Origin: Paraliobacillus salinarum
GTDB lineage: Bacteria > Bacillota > Bacilli > Bacillales > Amphibacillaceae
DNA length: 64,000 nucleotides
Assembly (NCBI RefSeq): GCF_014083865.1
Contig: NZ_JACEFA010000003.1
Coordinates: forward strand, 1 to 64,000
Reading direction: 5' to 3'
The notes below the pieces were generated by a model. That model was given only the letters and a program-made list of their open reading frames with translations. It did no database searches and was not told the origin of the DNA. This document shows, one piece after another, positions 29,355-42,258 of the stretch (positions are counted from its first letter, which is position 1; each line of letters opens with the position of its first letter). The position numbers and the translations under genes are program-made.

Positions 29355-29927
29355 TCAAGATGCATGAAACCATACTTGAACGTTCATGTCTATCTCGCCT
29401 ATCAGAACCTCTCGCAGTTTAAATCTTGCTCGATATAAGCGAGTTTTAACAGCTGATATCGAAATCATTAATTTTTTAGCAATTTCCTTATCAGATAAAT
29501 CAAAGTTCCATTTCAAATACATTACATCACGCAAATTAGAATTAAGTGCTTCAATCGCTTTAGTAATTTGTTCATACTCAAAATTTTTCTCTATTGCTTC
29601 TTCTACAAAAGAACAGCTTTTATGTTCAAGAAGACAGCTATTTTGAGTCCAATCATCAGCAGGAATCATTTGTATTTTCTGTTGTTTACGTAACATATCA
29701 ATAGCAGTGCGTTTGACAATTGTTTTTAACCAAGCTTTCCATTTCGATTTGTCTTCAATATTATGTTGATGAGAGTAAGCCTTGATAAAAGATTCTTGTA
29801 CAACATCTTCTGCTAAATAGCTGTCTCTAGTTATGCGTGTTGCTATTGCAAGCATTTCTTGATAGTAAATTTGAAAGCACGCATCAAAGGTAAGGTGCTT
29901 TTCTCTATTTACTTCCACCATTGGCAT
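29355..29927 (-). CDS. ECF-type RNA polymerase sigma factor
   Basis: A 190-residue sigma-70 family factor with region 2 (about 20-85: YYQEMLAIATRI, LAEDVVQESFIKAY, WLKTIVKRTAIDMLRK) and region 4 (about 125-175: LNSNLRDVMYLKWNFDLSDKEIAKKL, then AVKTRLYRARFKLRE). It is the last gene of a GntR-ATPase-permease-sigma run, 17 bases after the permease gene. ECF factors are usually paired with an anti-sigma gene, and none is beside it. The acidic insert around CLLEHKSCSFVEEAIEKN between regions 2 and 4 is within the normal linker length. Target promoters unknown. Confidence 0.9.
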   Translation of the reverse strand: MPMVEVNREKHLTFDACFQIYYQEMLAIATRITRDSYLAEDVVQESFIKAYSHQHNIEDKSKWKAWLKTIVKRTAIDMLRKQQKIQMIPADDWTQNSCLLEHKSCSFVEEAIEKNFEYEQITKAIEALNSNLRDVMYLKWNFDLSDKEIAKKLMISISAVKTRLYRARFKLREVLIGEIDMNVQVWFHAS

Positions 29928-29944
29928 TGTAGCTTCACCTCAAC

Positions 29945-31924
29945 TTAATCCATCTTTTTGGAGACAAAATCAGGAAGCTTAGTTGGTTCTAATAATTCAA
30001 CAATCATATGGTTTACACCTTTTATATCAATCGCTATACCATAGACTCTTTCTTGCTCATAAGCTCCTCGCTGGCTAATTGAATGTAACAATTCGCTAAT
30101 CTCTTTATCGTTTGTAATTTTAATCGCGTCTTTATTATTCAAATACGATTTGTCATTATATAGATCATGACTATTTCGATTAAATTCTTTTAAATAAATG
30201 GCATCTACTTGATCAGTTGTAACCATCACTTCATCATATAGACCTTCATTTTTCAACCAATTCATAAAGAATGCATCCGTGGGTTGAACCCTTATGTTTA
30301 TTGCGGTATCATTGTTTTTCAAATGAACCATTACATCTACAAACGAATTAGTAGGATACCGTATATCATCAAATGTTCTATTTATAACATCCTGTTGTAA
30401 AGCTTGAATTAAAGATTCAATACGTTTGTCATTCGAACCAATATATACGGTTTCAAACGAATTTATGTGCTGAAATATTTCAATTTCTTTGATCTTACTT
30501 TGATCTATCGAAAGTATTGGATAGTTCATTTTTTTGTATGCTTTTGATTCATAAATTGGTTTTAATTGTTCATCCAATGAAACAGTATCAGGAACATTAT
30601 ATTTTCTTACTACTTGACGACCACTCTTTAAATCATATTTTAATTCGATTGTATTTGAATAATATCGATCCAAATTCGAACGCTCTGATGAAGCGATTAG
30701 CTTTTGATGTATATCTCTCACTTCATTAATCAACGATTGTGATTTAATCCCTTCATATTGCTCATCATTAGCTCCCTCTTGCCAATTCACTGTTTCTTGT
30801 TCCATTAGATATACTTGTTCAATGTCATCTAAATTAGGTACACGACTTTCATATCCCGTTATATCTAACGAAATTAGAACAAATAAAATACTACAAGCCA
30901 GTACATAATAAAAATAACTTTTCCAATCTGAAAATACTCTCCATGTCTTTTTCAAGATCATTTGTGCTATAACATAACCAATGATCGAACCAAATACGTA
31001 ACCAAAAATCAACCATCCATATTGGTTTTGTAACCCACCAAAATAAGAGCCCCCTACTAATGTCATACAAAAAGTAAAACTATATTTAAATATTGGGCGT
31101 AATGGTGCAAACGCAACTGTTTGAGAAGCTGCTTCTGTCCGTCTTTTCGTGTATAACCACAAACTAATCCCAGTGAAAAACAAAGTGAATAGAATATAAC
31201 TCATGATATCAACGATCGTACCATTCATCTCATAAAGTAATTCCCAACTATAAGTTATTGGTGAATAACGATAAATTTGGTCTTCTAGCAAATAATTTGT
31301 TGGAAATCCAATTAGAATCTGATCCAAATTGAACATGATCAGCATTGTTATACCAACAGGGAAAAACATAAATATATAAGTGAAAATTCCTTGAATAGTA
31401 GATAGTCCAGTTAACATACCAACAAATACAGTGATGGAGAATACCAAGGATTGTAACAGCAACCTTAGACTAAACCATATTCCAATATCACTGAATGTAT
31501 AAAAATGTGATACATCGAAAGTAAAGCTAATGACAACTAAAACTAAACTAATAAACAGGTCAGTAGCTACTAATAAAAACATCCCTAAACCAAATTTATG
31601 ATAAAAAATGGTTTGCCTTTTCATCGGTAAACTATGCATATAATCAGCGGAGTGATTTACTTGCATATAACGAAATAATGCTATAGCTAATATTACTGGT
31701 GCAACAAATATAGTTAATAATTGAATAGGAGGTGCAAATTCAAATAAATTATTGTACGTATTATCGGTTATATAAGTATACATATTATCTTGACTTAAAT
31801 ACATGGCGATATTTAATGGCATTACAATAAACAATATAACTGTGTACACAAGACTGATCCAACCAACTTGGCGAAAGTCTTGTTTTACTAGCTCCTTCTT
31901 AAACCAAGATGTTTTCGATTGCAT
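29945..31924 (-). CDS. ABC-2 type permease with large C-terminal extracytoplasmic domain
   Basis: A 659-residue protein. About ten membrane helices fill residues 20-365. After the last helix (near YFYYVLACSILFVLISLDI) comes a soluble domain of roughly 290 residues, presumably outside the membrane. This resembles the DUF6449-type C-terminal extension of some Bacillales ABC permeases; I infer that from layout only. The ATG at 31924 follows GGAGGTG at 7 bases and overlaps the ATPase gene end by 26 bases. It works with the ATPase downstream of the GntR gene, like the YtrABC-type operons induced by cell-wall antibiotics. The sigma factor gene follows immediately. Confidence 0.8.
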   Translation of the reverse strand: MQSKTSWFKKELVKQDFRQVGWISLVYTVILFIVMPLNIAMYLSQDNMYTYITDNTYNNLFEFAPPIQLLTIFVAPVILAIALFRYMQVNHSADYMHSLPMKRQTIFYHKFGLGMFLLVATDLFISLVLVVISFTFDVSHFYTFSDIGIWFSLRLLLQSLVFSITVFVGMLTGLSTIQGIFTYIFMFFPVGITMLIMFNLDQILIGFPTNYLLEDQIYRYSPITYSWELLYEMNGTIVDIMSYILFTLFFTGISLWLYTKRRTEAASQTVAFAPLRPIFKYSFTFCMTLVGGSYFGGLQNQYGWLIFGYVFGSIIGYVIAQMILKKTWRVFSDWKSYFYYVLACSILFVLISLDITGYESRVPNLDDIEQVYLMEQETVNWQEGANDEQYEGIKSQSLINEVRDIHQKLIASSERSNLDRYYSNTIELKYDLKSGRQVVRKYNVPDTVSLDEQLKPIYESKAYKKMNYPILSIDQSKIKEIEIFQHINSFETVYIGSNDKRIESLIQALQQDVINRTFDDIRYPTNSFVDVMVHLKNNDTAINIRVQPTDAFFMNWLKNEGLYDEVMVTTDQVDAIYLKEFNRNSHDLYNDKSYLNNKDAIKITNDKEISELLHSISQRGAYEQERVYGIAIDIKGVNHMIVELLEPTKLPDFVSKKMD

Positions 31925-32801
31925 AACCCACACCTCCCATTTCATAAACAAATATCTCTTCTAATGTCAGCGGTAATAAATCATATACAACAGGGTTAAA
32001 GGATTTTATGATTTGGTCAATATCCTCTCGACCACCTCTTACAATCAGCAAATGAACACTGCCCCTTTTTTCTTGATGGACAATTTCTAGCTGATCGAAT
32101 AATTCATCGCTTTCTGTTTTCAAAGCAATTTGTATTTTATGAATGTCCGATTTCAAGTCATCCAAGTCTTTTTCTAATATGAATGATCCGTGATGCAGAA
32201 TGCCAATGTGATCACAAATGTCTTCAATTTCCCTGAGATTGTGTGATGATATCATTACCGTCATTTCTCTGTCAGCAACATCTTGAATGATCAAATTCTT
32301 AATTTTTTGACGTACAACCGCATCTAACCCATCAAATGGTTCATCTAAAATTAATACATCCGGCATCGTACATAAAGTTAACCAAAAGGCTACCTGTCTT
32401 TGCATCCCTTTAGAAAAACGAGCAACTTTTCGATTTACATCTAAGCCTAGTAGGTCATGTAGCTTGTGAAATCGTTCTTGATCCCATGTATCATATACAT
32501 TTGCATAAAATTCAGCCATTTGTTTCACGGTATATTGTGGAAAGGTAAATGGCAAATCAGGAATAAACATAACTGTTTGTTTTAATGCAGGATTTTCGTA
32601 TATTGGATGTGTGTTTATTGTTATTTCCCCATGATTTTGTTTAAGTATCCCTGCTATCATTTTTAATAGTGTCGTCTTTCCAGCGCCGTTGGAACCTAAC
32701 AAACCGTAAATCGACCCTTTATTTACTTCAAAAGAAACATTGTCTAAGACCATTTCTTTATCAAATTGCTTTGAGACGTTTGTTAATTTAATCATTACCA
32801 T
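31899..32801 (-). CDS. ABC transporter ATP-binding protein (YtrB-like)
   Basis: A 300-residue ATPase with Walker A GSNGAGKTT (about 38-46), a signature reading FSKGMQRQ in place of LSGGQ, Walker B VLILDEPFDGLD and H-loop SSHNLRE. FSKGMQRQ is typical of YtrB/BcrA-type exporters. The C-terminal 80 residues (DLKSDIHKIQIALKTESDELFDQL and on) form the usual accessory domain. The start overlaps the GntR stop: GGAGGTGG lies inside the 3-prime end of the GntR gene, so translation is coupled. ATG 32801 is used here; ATG 32795 is an alternative. Confidence 0.88.
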   Translation of the reverse strand: MVMIKLTNVSKQFDKEMVLDNVSFEVNKGSIYGLLGSNGAGKTTLLKMIAGILKQNHGEITINTHPIYENPALKQTVMFIPDLPFTFPQYTVKQMAEFYANVYDTWDQERFHKLHDLLGLDVNRKVARFSKGMQRQVAFWLTLCTMPDVLILDEPFDGLDAVVRQKIKNLIIQDVADREMTVMISSHNLREIEDICDHIGILHHGSFILEKDLDDLKSDIHKIQIALKTESDELFDQLEIVHQEKRGSVHLLIVRGGREDIDQIIKSFNPVVYDLLPLTLEEIFVYEMGGVGYAIENILV

Positions 32802-33177
32802 TGCCACCTCCAATTTGTTCATACGTTAAATCAATCAATTCATTTATTTCATTCTTTGTTATTCCTACAAAAAAGGCTTCGGCTAAAAGTTTCTCTAAAT
32901 CTGATTTAATTCTTTTCACCTCATCCGAACTAACTTTTTTTGCTGATCCATCAACAAAGCTTCCCTTTCCTTTTACAGAATAGATAAAACCTTGCACTTC
33001 TAATTCACGGTACGCTTTTTGAATTGTATTTGGATTAACAGTTAATTGTTGGGCTAATATTCGTACAGATGGAAGCTTTTCATCTGTCTGCATTACATCA
33101 TTGATAATGAATTCTTTAAACTTATCAACTAATTGTTCATATATTGGCTTTCGGCTGCGCAAATCTAGATCAAACAT
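32788..33177 (-). CDS. GntR family regulator, YtrA subfamily
   Basis: A 129-residue repressor with a winged helix domain near residues 10-75 (SRKPIYEQLVDKFKEFI, KLPSVRILAQQLTVNPNTIQKAYRELEVQGFI, GKGSFV) and a short C-terminal helical dimerisation part, as in YtrA proteins, which lack a large effector domain. The ATG at 33177 is preceded by GGGAGG. The gene heads the ABC-sigma operon and its promoter region contains an inverted repeat at 33199-33233 that is the obvious autoregulatory operator. Confidence 0.92.
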   Translation of the reverse strand: MFDLDLRSRKPIYEQLVDKFKEFIINDVMQTDEKLPSVRILAQQLTVNPNTIQKAYRELEVQGFIYSVKGKGSFVDGSAKKVSSDEVKRIKSDLEKLLAEAFFVGITKNEINELIDLTYEQIGGGNGND

Positions 33178-33198
33178 ATCTAACCTCCCTTTCAACTG

Positions 33199-33233
33199 TA
33201 TTAACTGTATTATTAATCATAGTACAGTTAATA
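33199..33233. promoter_or_regulatory. Inverted-repeat operator of the GntR/ABC operon
   Basis: TATTAACTGTA (33199-33209) and its exact reverse complement TACAGTTAATA (33223-33233) are separated by 13 bases, about two helical turns centre to centre. It lies 22 bases upstream of the gntR start, where the promoter must be. YtrA-type regulators bind such long spaced repeats. Predicted operator. Confidence 0.7.
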
Positions 33234-33359
33234 CTATACGCTTGAAAAATTAAATTGTAAATAGTTATTTTCCATATATTTTTATTTTTTATTGATTATC
33301 AATAAAAATACATTTATAATTAATAATTAAGAAAGGGATTATAAAGGGAGGTTATTAAA

Positions 33360-33884
33360 ATGAGTATTAAAAGAAAAGGTTTGATAAGCATTTTATTGTT
33401 TCACATTATTTTAATGGTTGGTTTCACAGTTGCCACGTTGTGGAGAGTCGTTGATAATCCTACATTCAATCATAATAATGAAATGGTTGTAATGAGTGGA
33501 GCACTTCAAATAAAAGTAATGATATTATTATTACTAACGTCAGCTTCAATTTTATACCCACTGTATTTAATGATTCGTTTAATTAAAAACTTGGAAAAAG
33601 ATAAGATATTTAATGGTGAGAACATTAAACTTATGCAAAGAATAGTACGAGCGTTAGTTGTCTTTGCTTTTTTAGCAATATTAGGAATATCAACTAGTAA
33701 TGAGTTTTCCATTGAATTTTCTAGATGGAGCATACGAAACGGAGCACTTGATTTTTCAGGAATTAGTTTAAATTTTTCCGTATTTATCATAGCTATTTTG
33801 TCTATTATCATAATCATTATAGCGATGGTAGAAGTTTTTAAAGAAGGATTAAACTTAAAGGAAGAAAATGATTTAACGGTGTAG
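33360..33884 (+). CDS. DUF2975 family membrane protein
   Basis: A 174-residue protein with four membrane helices (about 7-28, 51-72, 95-112, 138-160). Between helices 2 and 3 lies the DUF2975-typical RLIKNLEKDKIFNGENIKLMQRI. GGGAGG precedes the ATG. It is followed after 9 bases by a small XRE-type regulator; DUF2975-XRE pairs are common in Firmicutes and probably form a membrane-linked regulatory unit. Function unknown. Confidence 0.82.
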   Translation: MSIKRKGLISILLFHIILMVGFTVATLWRVVDNPTFNHNNEMVVMSGALQIKVMILLLLTSASILYPLYLMIRLIKNLEKDKIFNGENIKLMQRIVRALVVFAFLAILGISTSNEFSIEFSRWSIRNGALDFSGISLNFSVFIIAILSIIIIIIAMVEVFKEGLNLKEENDLTV

Positions 33885-33893
33885 GTGATACAA

Positions 33894-34100
33894 TTGGCGA
33901 TAATAGTGAATTTAGATGTCATGATGGCAAAGAGAAAAATTAGCTTAAATGAGCTTTCAGAAAAAGTGAATATAACACAAGCTAACTTATCAAATTTAAA
34001 AACAGGGAAAGCGAAAGCAATAAGATTTTCAACTTTGGAAAAAATATGTGAGAGCTTAGATTGTCAACCAGCTGATATTTTAGAATATAGAAATGAATAA
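33894..34100 (+). CDS. XRE/Cro-type HTH regulator (YozG-like)
   Basis: A 68-residue helix-turn-helix protein of the YozG type: AIIVNLDVMMAKRKISLNELSEKVNITQANLSNLKTGKA with the HTH at about residues 14-36, then IRFSTLEKICESLDCQPADILEY. TTG 33894 is chosen because family members start M-x-IIVNLDVM and AGGTGA lies at proper spacing; a GTG three codons earlier is possible. It is cotranscribed with the DUF2975 gene and probably autoregulates the pair. Confidence 0.88.
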   Translation: MAIIVNLDVMMAKRKISLNELSEKVNITQANLSNLKTGKAKAIRFSTLEKICESLDCQPADILEYRNE

Positions 34101-34118
34101 TCAATAAAAATAAATATA

Positions 34119-34156
34119 AGCGGAGTATCACGCATAACCATGCGTAATACTCCGCT
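34119..34156 (+). terminator. Strong hairpin after the DUF2975/XRE pair
   Basis: Two 17-base arms (34119-34135 and 34140-34156) pair with one mismatch around a 4-base loop. The T-run after it is weak, so it may terminate or protect the 3-prime end. Confidence 0.7.
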
Positions 34157-34215
34157 CACTTATCTAAACTATTTATATATATATTAGACAATGTATGTAA
34201 TTAACTAGATGGATG

Positions 34216-34419
34216 TTAGCGGACAATAATAAACCACCATAACAAAATGGATATGAAGACTACTATGCCAGTAATCGTACTATGAAAGGAAAAATTGAAT
34301 TTTCTTGGTATAAAATATAAAATAACATTAGTAATTGTAGCTGAAAGACCAACAAAAATTAGGAGATATATAAACATACCTAATAGATTGCTTACTGGTA
34401 AGCTCATAACTTCTAGCAA
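34216..34419 (-). CDS. Hypothetical small membrane protein
   Basis: A 67-residue protein from TTG 34419 (AGAGG 7 bases upstream) with two membrane helices (about 12-35 and 45-65) separated by the basic turn IPRKFNFSFHS. No family recognised. It sits between the DUF2975/XRE pair and the DUF5392-like gene and is transcribed leftwards. A terminator separates it from the latter. Confidence 0.55.
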   Translation of the reverse strand: MLEVMSLPVSNLLGMFIYLLIFVGLSATITNVILYFIPRKFNFSFHSTITGIVVFISILLWWFIIVR

Positions 34420-34503
34420 ACTTATCACCTCTTTGACACGGGATTAGTACAAAACTATATTATAGTATTTTAAAAAAAGAAACAACTATTTAATAATAAA
34501 AAA

Positions 34504-34541
34504 ATGGAAGACTAATCCTTACTTTTGCATTAGTCTTCCAT
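34504..34541 (-). terminator. Terminator of the DUF5392-like gene
   Basis: ATGGAAGACTAAT (34504-34516) and ATTAGTCTTCCAT (34529-34541) form a 13-bp stem. On the minus strand it is followed by TTTTTTATT. Confidence 0.85.
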
Positions 34542-34565
34542 CTATTATTATGTGAACCTATCATT

Positions 34566-35009
34566 TTATGAATACATATTTTGCTTCTCTTTGTTCTCTT
34601 CAGTTAAAAAGTTAAAGAAAACTTGAAGACTCATTTTTGATTGGTTCTTCACCATTTCAATATATGCGTTCTTTTTTTCTTCCCCAAGAATTCGACTCAT
34701 TTGAATTCTTTCAATAATTTGATCTTTACCCACCTGATGAATTTTTCTATTCATAAATTTAGATTCTTTAAACAAAGCAATCCCAATGGCAGTAATTAAG
34801 GCGTATAGTCCAGTCATAGGCAACATGTCAAAACTATATGCCCCTTGGAAAAACATAACAATCAAATTAAATCCACCAACAAGCATGAGCGGAAAAGCAA
34901 ACATAACGTATTTAGAATTCTTTTTCATTAAAGGTTGAATTTGCTGTGTAATCTTTTCCATCTCTCTCTTAATAAAAGGCGGCATATTATCAAATAATAA
35001 AGGATTCAT
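34566..35009 (-). CDS. DUF5392 (YwnF-like) membrane protein
   Basis: A 147-residue protein: MNPLLFDNMPPFIKREMEKI, a basic stretch, two membrane helices (about 34-53 and 59-77) and a charged C-terminal half with GKDQIIERIQMSRILGEEKKNAYIEMVKNQSKMSLQVFFNFL. This resembles the YwnF/DUF5392 proteins of bacilli, whose function is unknown. AGGAGAGG lies before the ATG at 35009. A manganese-type riboswitch with its terminator and promoter stands directly upstream, so the gene is probably induced by Mn2+. That context suggests a role in metal homeostasis (inference). Confidence 0.75.
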   Translation of the reverse strand: MNPLLFDNMPPFIKREMEKITQQIQPLMKKNSKYVMFAFPLMLVGGFNLIVMFFQGAYSFDMLPMTGLYALITAIGIALFKESKFMNRKIHQVGKDQIIERIQMSRILGEEKKNAYIEMVKNQSKMSLQVFFNFLTEENKEKQNMYS

Positions 35010-35064
35010 CTCTTCACCTCTCCTTTTTATTTTATAGGTTAATTCCTGTACTATTCCATCGTAT

Positions 35065-35190
35065 GAAAAAAGACCTCCCCATATACACTGGTAAGGTCTT
35101 GCTAACAACATTGGTTGCCAACAAAGCCGAGAATGACGGTGTGTTCATTCTGTATTGACGACTTTATTGTAAAAGCTACTCCCCTTAAGG
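35065..35190 (-). promoter_or_regulatory. yybP-ykoY manganese riboswitch with terminator
   Basis: On the minus strand the conserved elements occur in order: AAGGGGAGTAGC at the 5-prime end (35186-35175), AAAGTCGTCA, the CTCGGCTTTGTTGGC segment and TTAGCAAGACCTT before the expression platform. The AAGACCT arm (35100-35094) can pair with AGGTCTT (35076-35070), followed by T residues, to form a terminator. In this class Mn2+ stabilises the aptamer stem that contains AAGACCTT, preventing termination. It opens transcription into the DUF5392-like gene. Confidence 0.88.
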
Positions 35191-35212
35191 AAATAATATT
35201 CTATTTGTATCT

Positions 35213-35241
35213 ATTATATCCCTAGAACCCTCTAGCGTCAA
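35213..35241 (-). promoter_or_regulatory. Predicted SigA promoter driving the Mn riboswitch
   Basis: On the minus strand TTGACG (35241-35236), a 17-base spacer and TATAAT (35218-35213). Transcription would start near 35206, 16 bases before the riboswitch core. Confidence 0.85.
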
Positions 35242-35278
35242 TTGTTCTGCCTGTTAAGGATATGTGCGTCAAAATATA

Positions 35279-36136
35279 TTACAACGTTCGAATGGTCTTA
35301 AATTGCGAACGATATTTTGAAGGGGAAATCCCTTTATATTTTGAAAACTGTCTTGAAAAATGAGATGGATTATTAAAACCTACAAGATATGCAATTTCCT
35401 CTACTGAAGAACTACTTCTCCTTAATAGTTCAGTAGATTTTTTAATTCTTGCTTGAATTAAATAATTTTTGGGACTTATATTTAAATATTTCTTAAATAA
35501 ACGAAATAAATAAGAACGCTCAATTTGTAATTCACTAGTGAGTACTTCTATTGAAAAGTTAGGATCATTGAAACGTTTTATGGTGATATCAATTGCCTGT
35601 TGAATGTAATTTTCAGCATTGGTTACTTTATAGCGTAAATCTGCTTCATGTTGTTCGATCAATACATTTATCAAATGATACGATTCACCTAGAGCTGCAT
35701 AAGGCATTTGATTATCAGAATACTCATAGACATTTTTAAAAATCGTGCTTAGTTTTTCTATATCATCAAAACGATAAATATAATTACCTGTCCCTGTATT
35801 AGAATTCTTTAAAAAACCACATTTCTGAAAAAGCTCCTGGCAACGTGTGCCCTTAAATCCGATCCATCTATAGCTCCAAGGGTTACCGACTAGCGGGTAA
35901 TAATTATTTTTTGTATTTGGAGGAATAATAAAACCTTCTTTTTCACCAAGGTGATGCACCTCATCATTAATAAAAAATAATCCTTCCCCCTCTTCAATAT
36001 AATGAATCAAATAATAATCAATTGGCTCATACTGATAGGGATCTCTAGGTTTAACATCTTCGTAACCACATTCATATACATAAAATTCTTGATTTAGTGC
36101 TTCTTCTGTTTGAAAAGTGCCGATCGATTGAGACAA
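35279..36136 (-). CDS. AraC family transcriptional regulator
   Basis: A 285-residue regulator. The N-terminal cupin-like sensing domain (about 1-150: FYVYECGYEDVKPRDPYQYEP, DYYLIHYIEEGEGLFFINDE, IIPPNTKNNYYP, WIGFKGT) is the type that binds sugars. The C-terminal double HTH domain spans about 185-280 (IEVLTSELQIERSYLFRLFKKY, SVEEIAYLVGFNNPSHFSRQFSKYKGISPSKYR). TTG 36136, 7 bases after GGGAG, is preferred; an ATG 15 codons upstream has no ribosome binding site. It is divergent from the permease/beta-galactosidase operon and is its likely activator. Confidence 0.9.
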   Translation of the reverse strand: MSQSIGTFQTEEALNQEFYVYECGYEDVKPRDPYQYEPIDYYLIHYIEEGEGLFFINDEVHHLGEKEGFIIPPNTKNNYYPLVGNPWSYRWIGFKGTRCQELFQKCGFLKNSNTGTGNYIYRFDDIEKLSTIFKNVYEYSDNQMPYAALGESYHLINVLIEQHEADLRYKVTNAENYIQQAIDITIKRFNDPNFSIEVLTSELQIERSYLFRLFKKYLNISPKNYLIQARIKKSTELLRRSSSSVEEIAYLVGFNNPSHFSRQFSKYKGISPSKYRSQFKTIRTL

Positions 36137-36218
36137 CTCACTTCTCCCCCCTCTATGCAACAAAATGTCAAAAACAAACAACGTAAGTTAATTAAATAAT
36201 AACAGGATTACTTTTATA

Positions 36219-36233
36219 ATGAAAGCGTGATCA
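36219..36233 (+). promoter_or_regulatory. CcpA cre site at the permease/lacZ promoter
   Basis: ATGAAAGCGTGATCA matches the cre consensus WTGNAARCGNWWWCA with one mismatch. It overlaps a TATAAT at 36215-36220 that could be the -10 element, so catabolite repression by blocking the promoter is expected. Confidence 0.7.
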
Positions 36234-36308
36234 CGAATAAAAAATATTTTTTTATTCTCAAATTATATTGAGATGCGCATTTCAAAAGACAAAAGAGGAG
36301 TGAAAATC

Positions 36309-40765
<4,457 letters not shown>

Positions 40766-40813
40766 TAGTTCTGAACCATTTTATCCTTTACAGACTGTTA
40801 TAAATAGCTTAAC

Positions 40814-40852
40814 AAAAAAAGTTCTTCTGCATTGAGCGGAAGAACTTTTTTT
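40814..40852. terminator. Bidirectional terminator between lacZ and the amino acid ABC operon
   Basis: AAAAAAAGTTCTTCTGC (40814-40830) pairs with GCGGAAGAACTTTTTTT (40836-40852), 17 bp with one wobble. Confidence 0.92.
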
Positions 40853-40853
40853 C

Positions 40854-41576
40854 TTATAAAATCTTTTCTAAAAATGTTGCTGCACGCTCTGTTTTTGGAG
40901 CATCAAAGAAGCTATTTGGCTCTCCATCTTCTACAAGTACACCGTGATCTAAAAACAAGACACGATCTGCTACTTCACGTGCAAATCCCATCTCATGCGT
41001 AACTACAGCCATTGTCATACCAGAATGAGCAAGGTCTTTCATTACATCAAGTACCTCTTTTACCATTTCTGGGTCTAATGCTGATGTTGGCTCATCAAAT
41101 AGCATTAATTCAGGCTCCATTGCTAACGCACGTGCGATAGCGACACGTTGCTTCTGCCCTCCAGATAAACTGTTTGGGTAAGCATCAGCTTTATCAGAAA
41201 GGCCAACTTTCTCAAGTAAATCTAAAGCCTTCTCTTGAGCGGCCGCTTTAGACATTTTTTTCACCTTCATTGGCGCATACGTTAAATTATCTAAAACAGA
41301 CAAGTGAGGAAATAAATGAAAGTGCTGAAATACCATACCGATTTGTTCTCTCACCTGCATAATATTTGTTTTTGGATCAGTTAAATCCTTATCATTAATA
41401 TAAATTTTCCCATTAGTAGGCTTTTCTAAAAGATTCATACAACGTAAGAAAGTAGATTTCCCTGAACCTGAAGGGCCAATAATAGAAACAACCTCACCTT
41501 TTTTAATTTCTGTAGAAATATTAGATAATACTTCATTATTCCCAAACTTCTTCGTTAAATTTTCTACCTTAATCAC
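40854..41576 (-). CDS. Polar amino acid ABC transporter, ATP-binding protein (ArtR/GlnQ type)
   Basis: A 240-residue ATPase of the PAAT family: Walker [10 protein letters not shown] (about 33-41), Q-loop [11 protein letters not shown], signature LSGGQKQR, Walker [15 protein letters not shown] and H-loop [14 protein letters not shown]. The length is identical to B. subtilis ArtR (240). The GTG start at 41576 overlaps the permease gene by 8 bases, with GGAGG inside it. It is the last gene of the transporter operon. Substrate inferred as arginine from ARG-box-like sites nearby; glutamine or cystine is not excluded. Confidence 0.93.
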   Translation of the reverse strand: MIKVENLTKKFGNNEVLSNISTEIKKGEVVSIIGPSGSGKSTFLRCMNLLEKPTNGKIYINDKDLTDPKTNIMQVREQIGMVFQHFHLFPHLSVLDNLTYAPMKVKKMSKAAAQEKALDLLEKVGLSDKADAYPNSLSGGQKQRVAIARALAMEPELMLFDEPTSALDPEMVKEVLDVMKDLAHSGMTMAVVTHEMGFAREVADRVLFLDHGVLVEDGEPNSFFDAPKTERAATFLEKIL

Positions 41577-42228
41577 TTACTCTCAGCCTCCGTTCCACAA
41601 ATCTTCCAATTAACGTAAGACCCATAACCATTGACCAGTATAATACACCAACAAATAGTAATGGTTCAAAGTTTCGATATAGATCAGCTCCTACAACTTG
41701 TGCACGTCGCATTAAATCTAAATATCCAATCGTTGAAACTAGAGCAGATTCTTTTGTTAATGTAATAAATTCATTCATTAATGCTGGTAATATATTTTTC
41801 ATTGCCTGCGGTAAGATGATATCTGTCATCATTTGGCGATAAGGGACACCTAATGCTAATGCAGCTTCTGTTTGTCCTTTATCAACCGCTTGAATACCAG
41901 CACGTATAATTTCAGATACATACGCAGATGAGTTTAACCCAAAAGCTAAAATTGCTGATAAAAATGGTGATATATCATAGCCGCTTAATTGTGGTACGGC
42001 AAAGTAAATTATCATTAATTGTAATATTAACGGCGTTCCTCTAAATATGGACGTATACGCATCGGCAAACCAGCGTAAAGGACGTATACTACCTATTTTA
42101 AATAGTGCTAAGACTGTTCCAATAATAAAACCAAATAAGATTGCAAAAAATACAAATCTTAAAGTAACCCATATTCCTTCTAACATAAAAGGAATATAAG
42201 GCACAATTTGAGTAAAATCCAAATTCAT
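41569..42228 (-). CDS. Polar amino acid ABC transporter, permease (ArtQ type)
   Basis: A 219-residue permease, the length of B. subtilis ArtQ. It has five to six membrane helices and the PAAT permease signature: [19 protein letters not shown], then [22 protein letters not shown] (the EAA-loop contacting the ATPase). GAGGTG is 7 bases before the ATG. It lies between substrate-binding-protein and ATPase genes. A homodimer is expected. Confidence 0.92.
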   Translation of the reverse strand: MNLDFTQIVPYIPFMLEGIWVTLRFVFFAILFGFIIGTVLALFKIGSIRPLRWFADAYTSIFRGTPLILQLMIIYFAVPQLSGYDISPFLSAILAFGLNSSAYVSEIIRAGIQAVDKGQTEAALALGVPYRQMMTDIILPQAMKNILPALMNEFITLTKESALVSTIGYLDLMRRAQVVGADLYRNFEPLLFVGVLYWSMVMGLTLIGRFVERRLRVSD

Positions 42229-42258
42229 GCCTTACACCTCATTTCTTTCTTTATAATT

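Noticed and set aside
33506-33922. Open frame of 138 codons opposite the DUF2975 gene
   Set aside because: Antisense to a recognised membrane protein gene with a proper start; no ribosome binding site.
34566-35111. Longer DUF5392 reading frame beginning at 35111
   Set aside because: It would be translated through the riboswitch terminator; the ATG at 35009 has AGGAGAGG and matches the family N-terminus.
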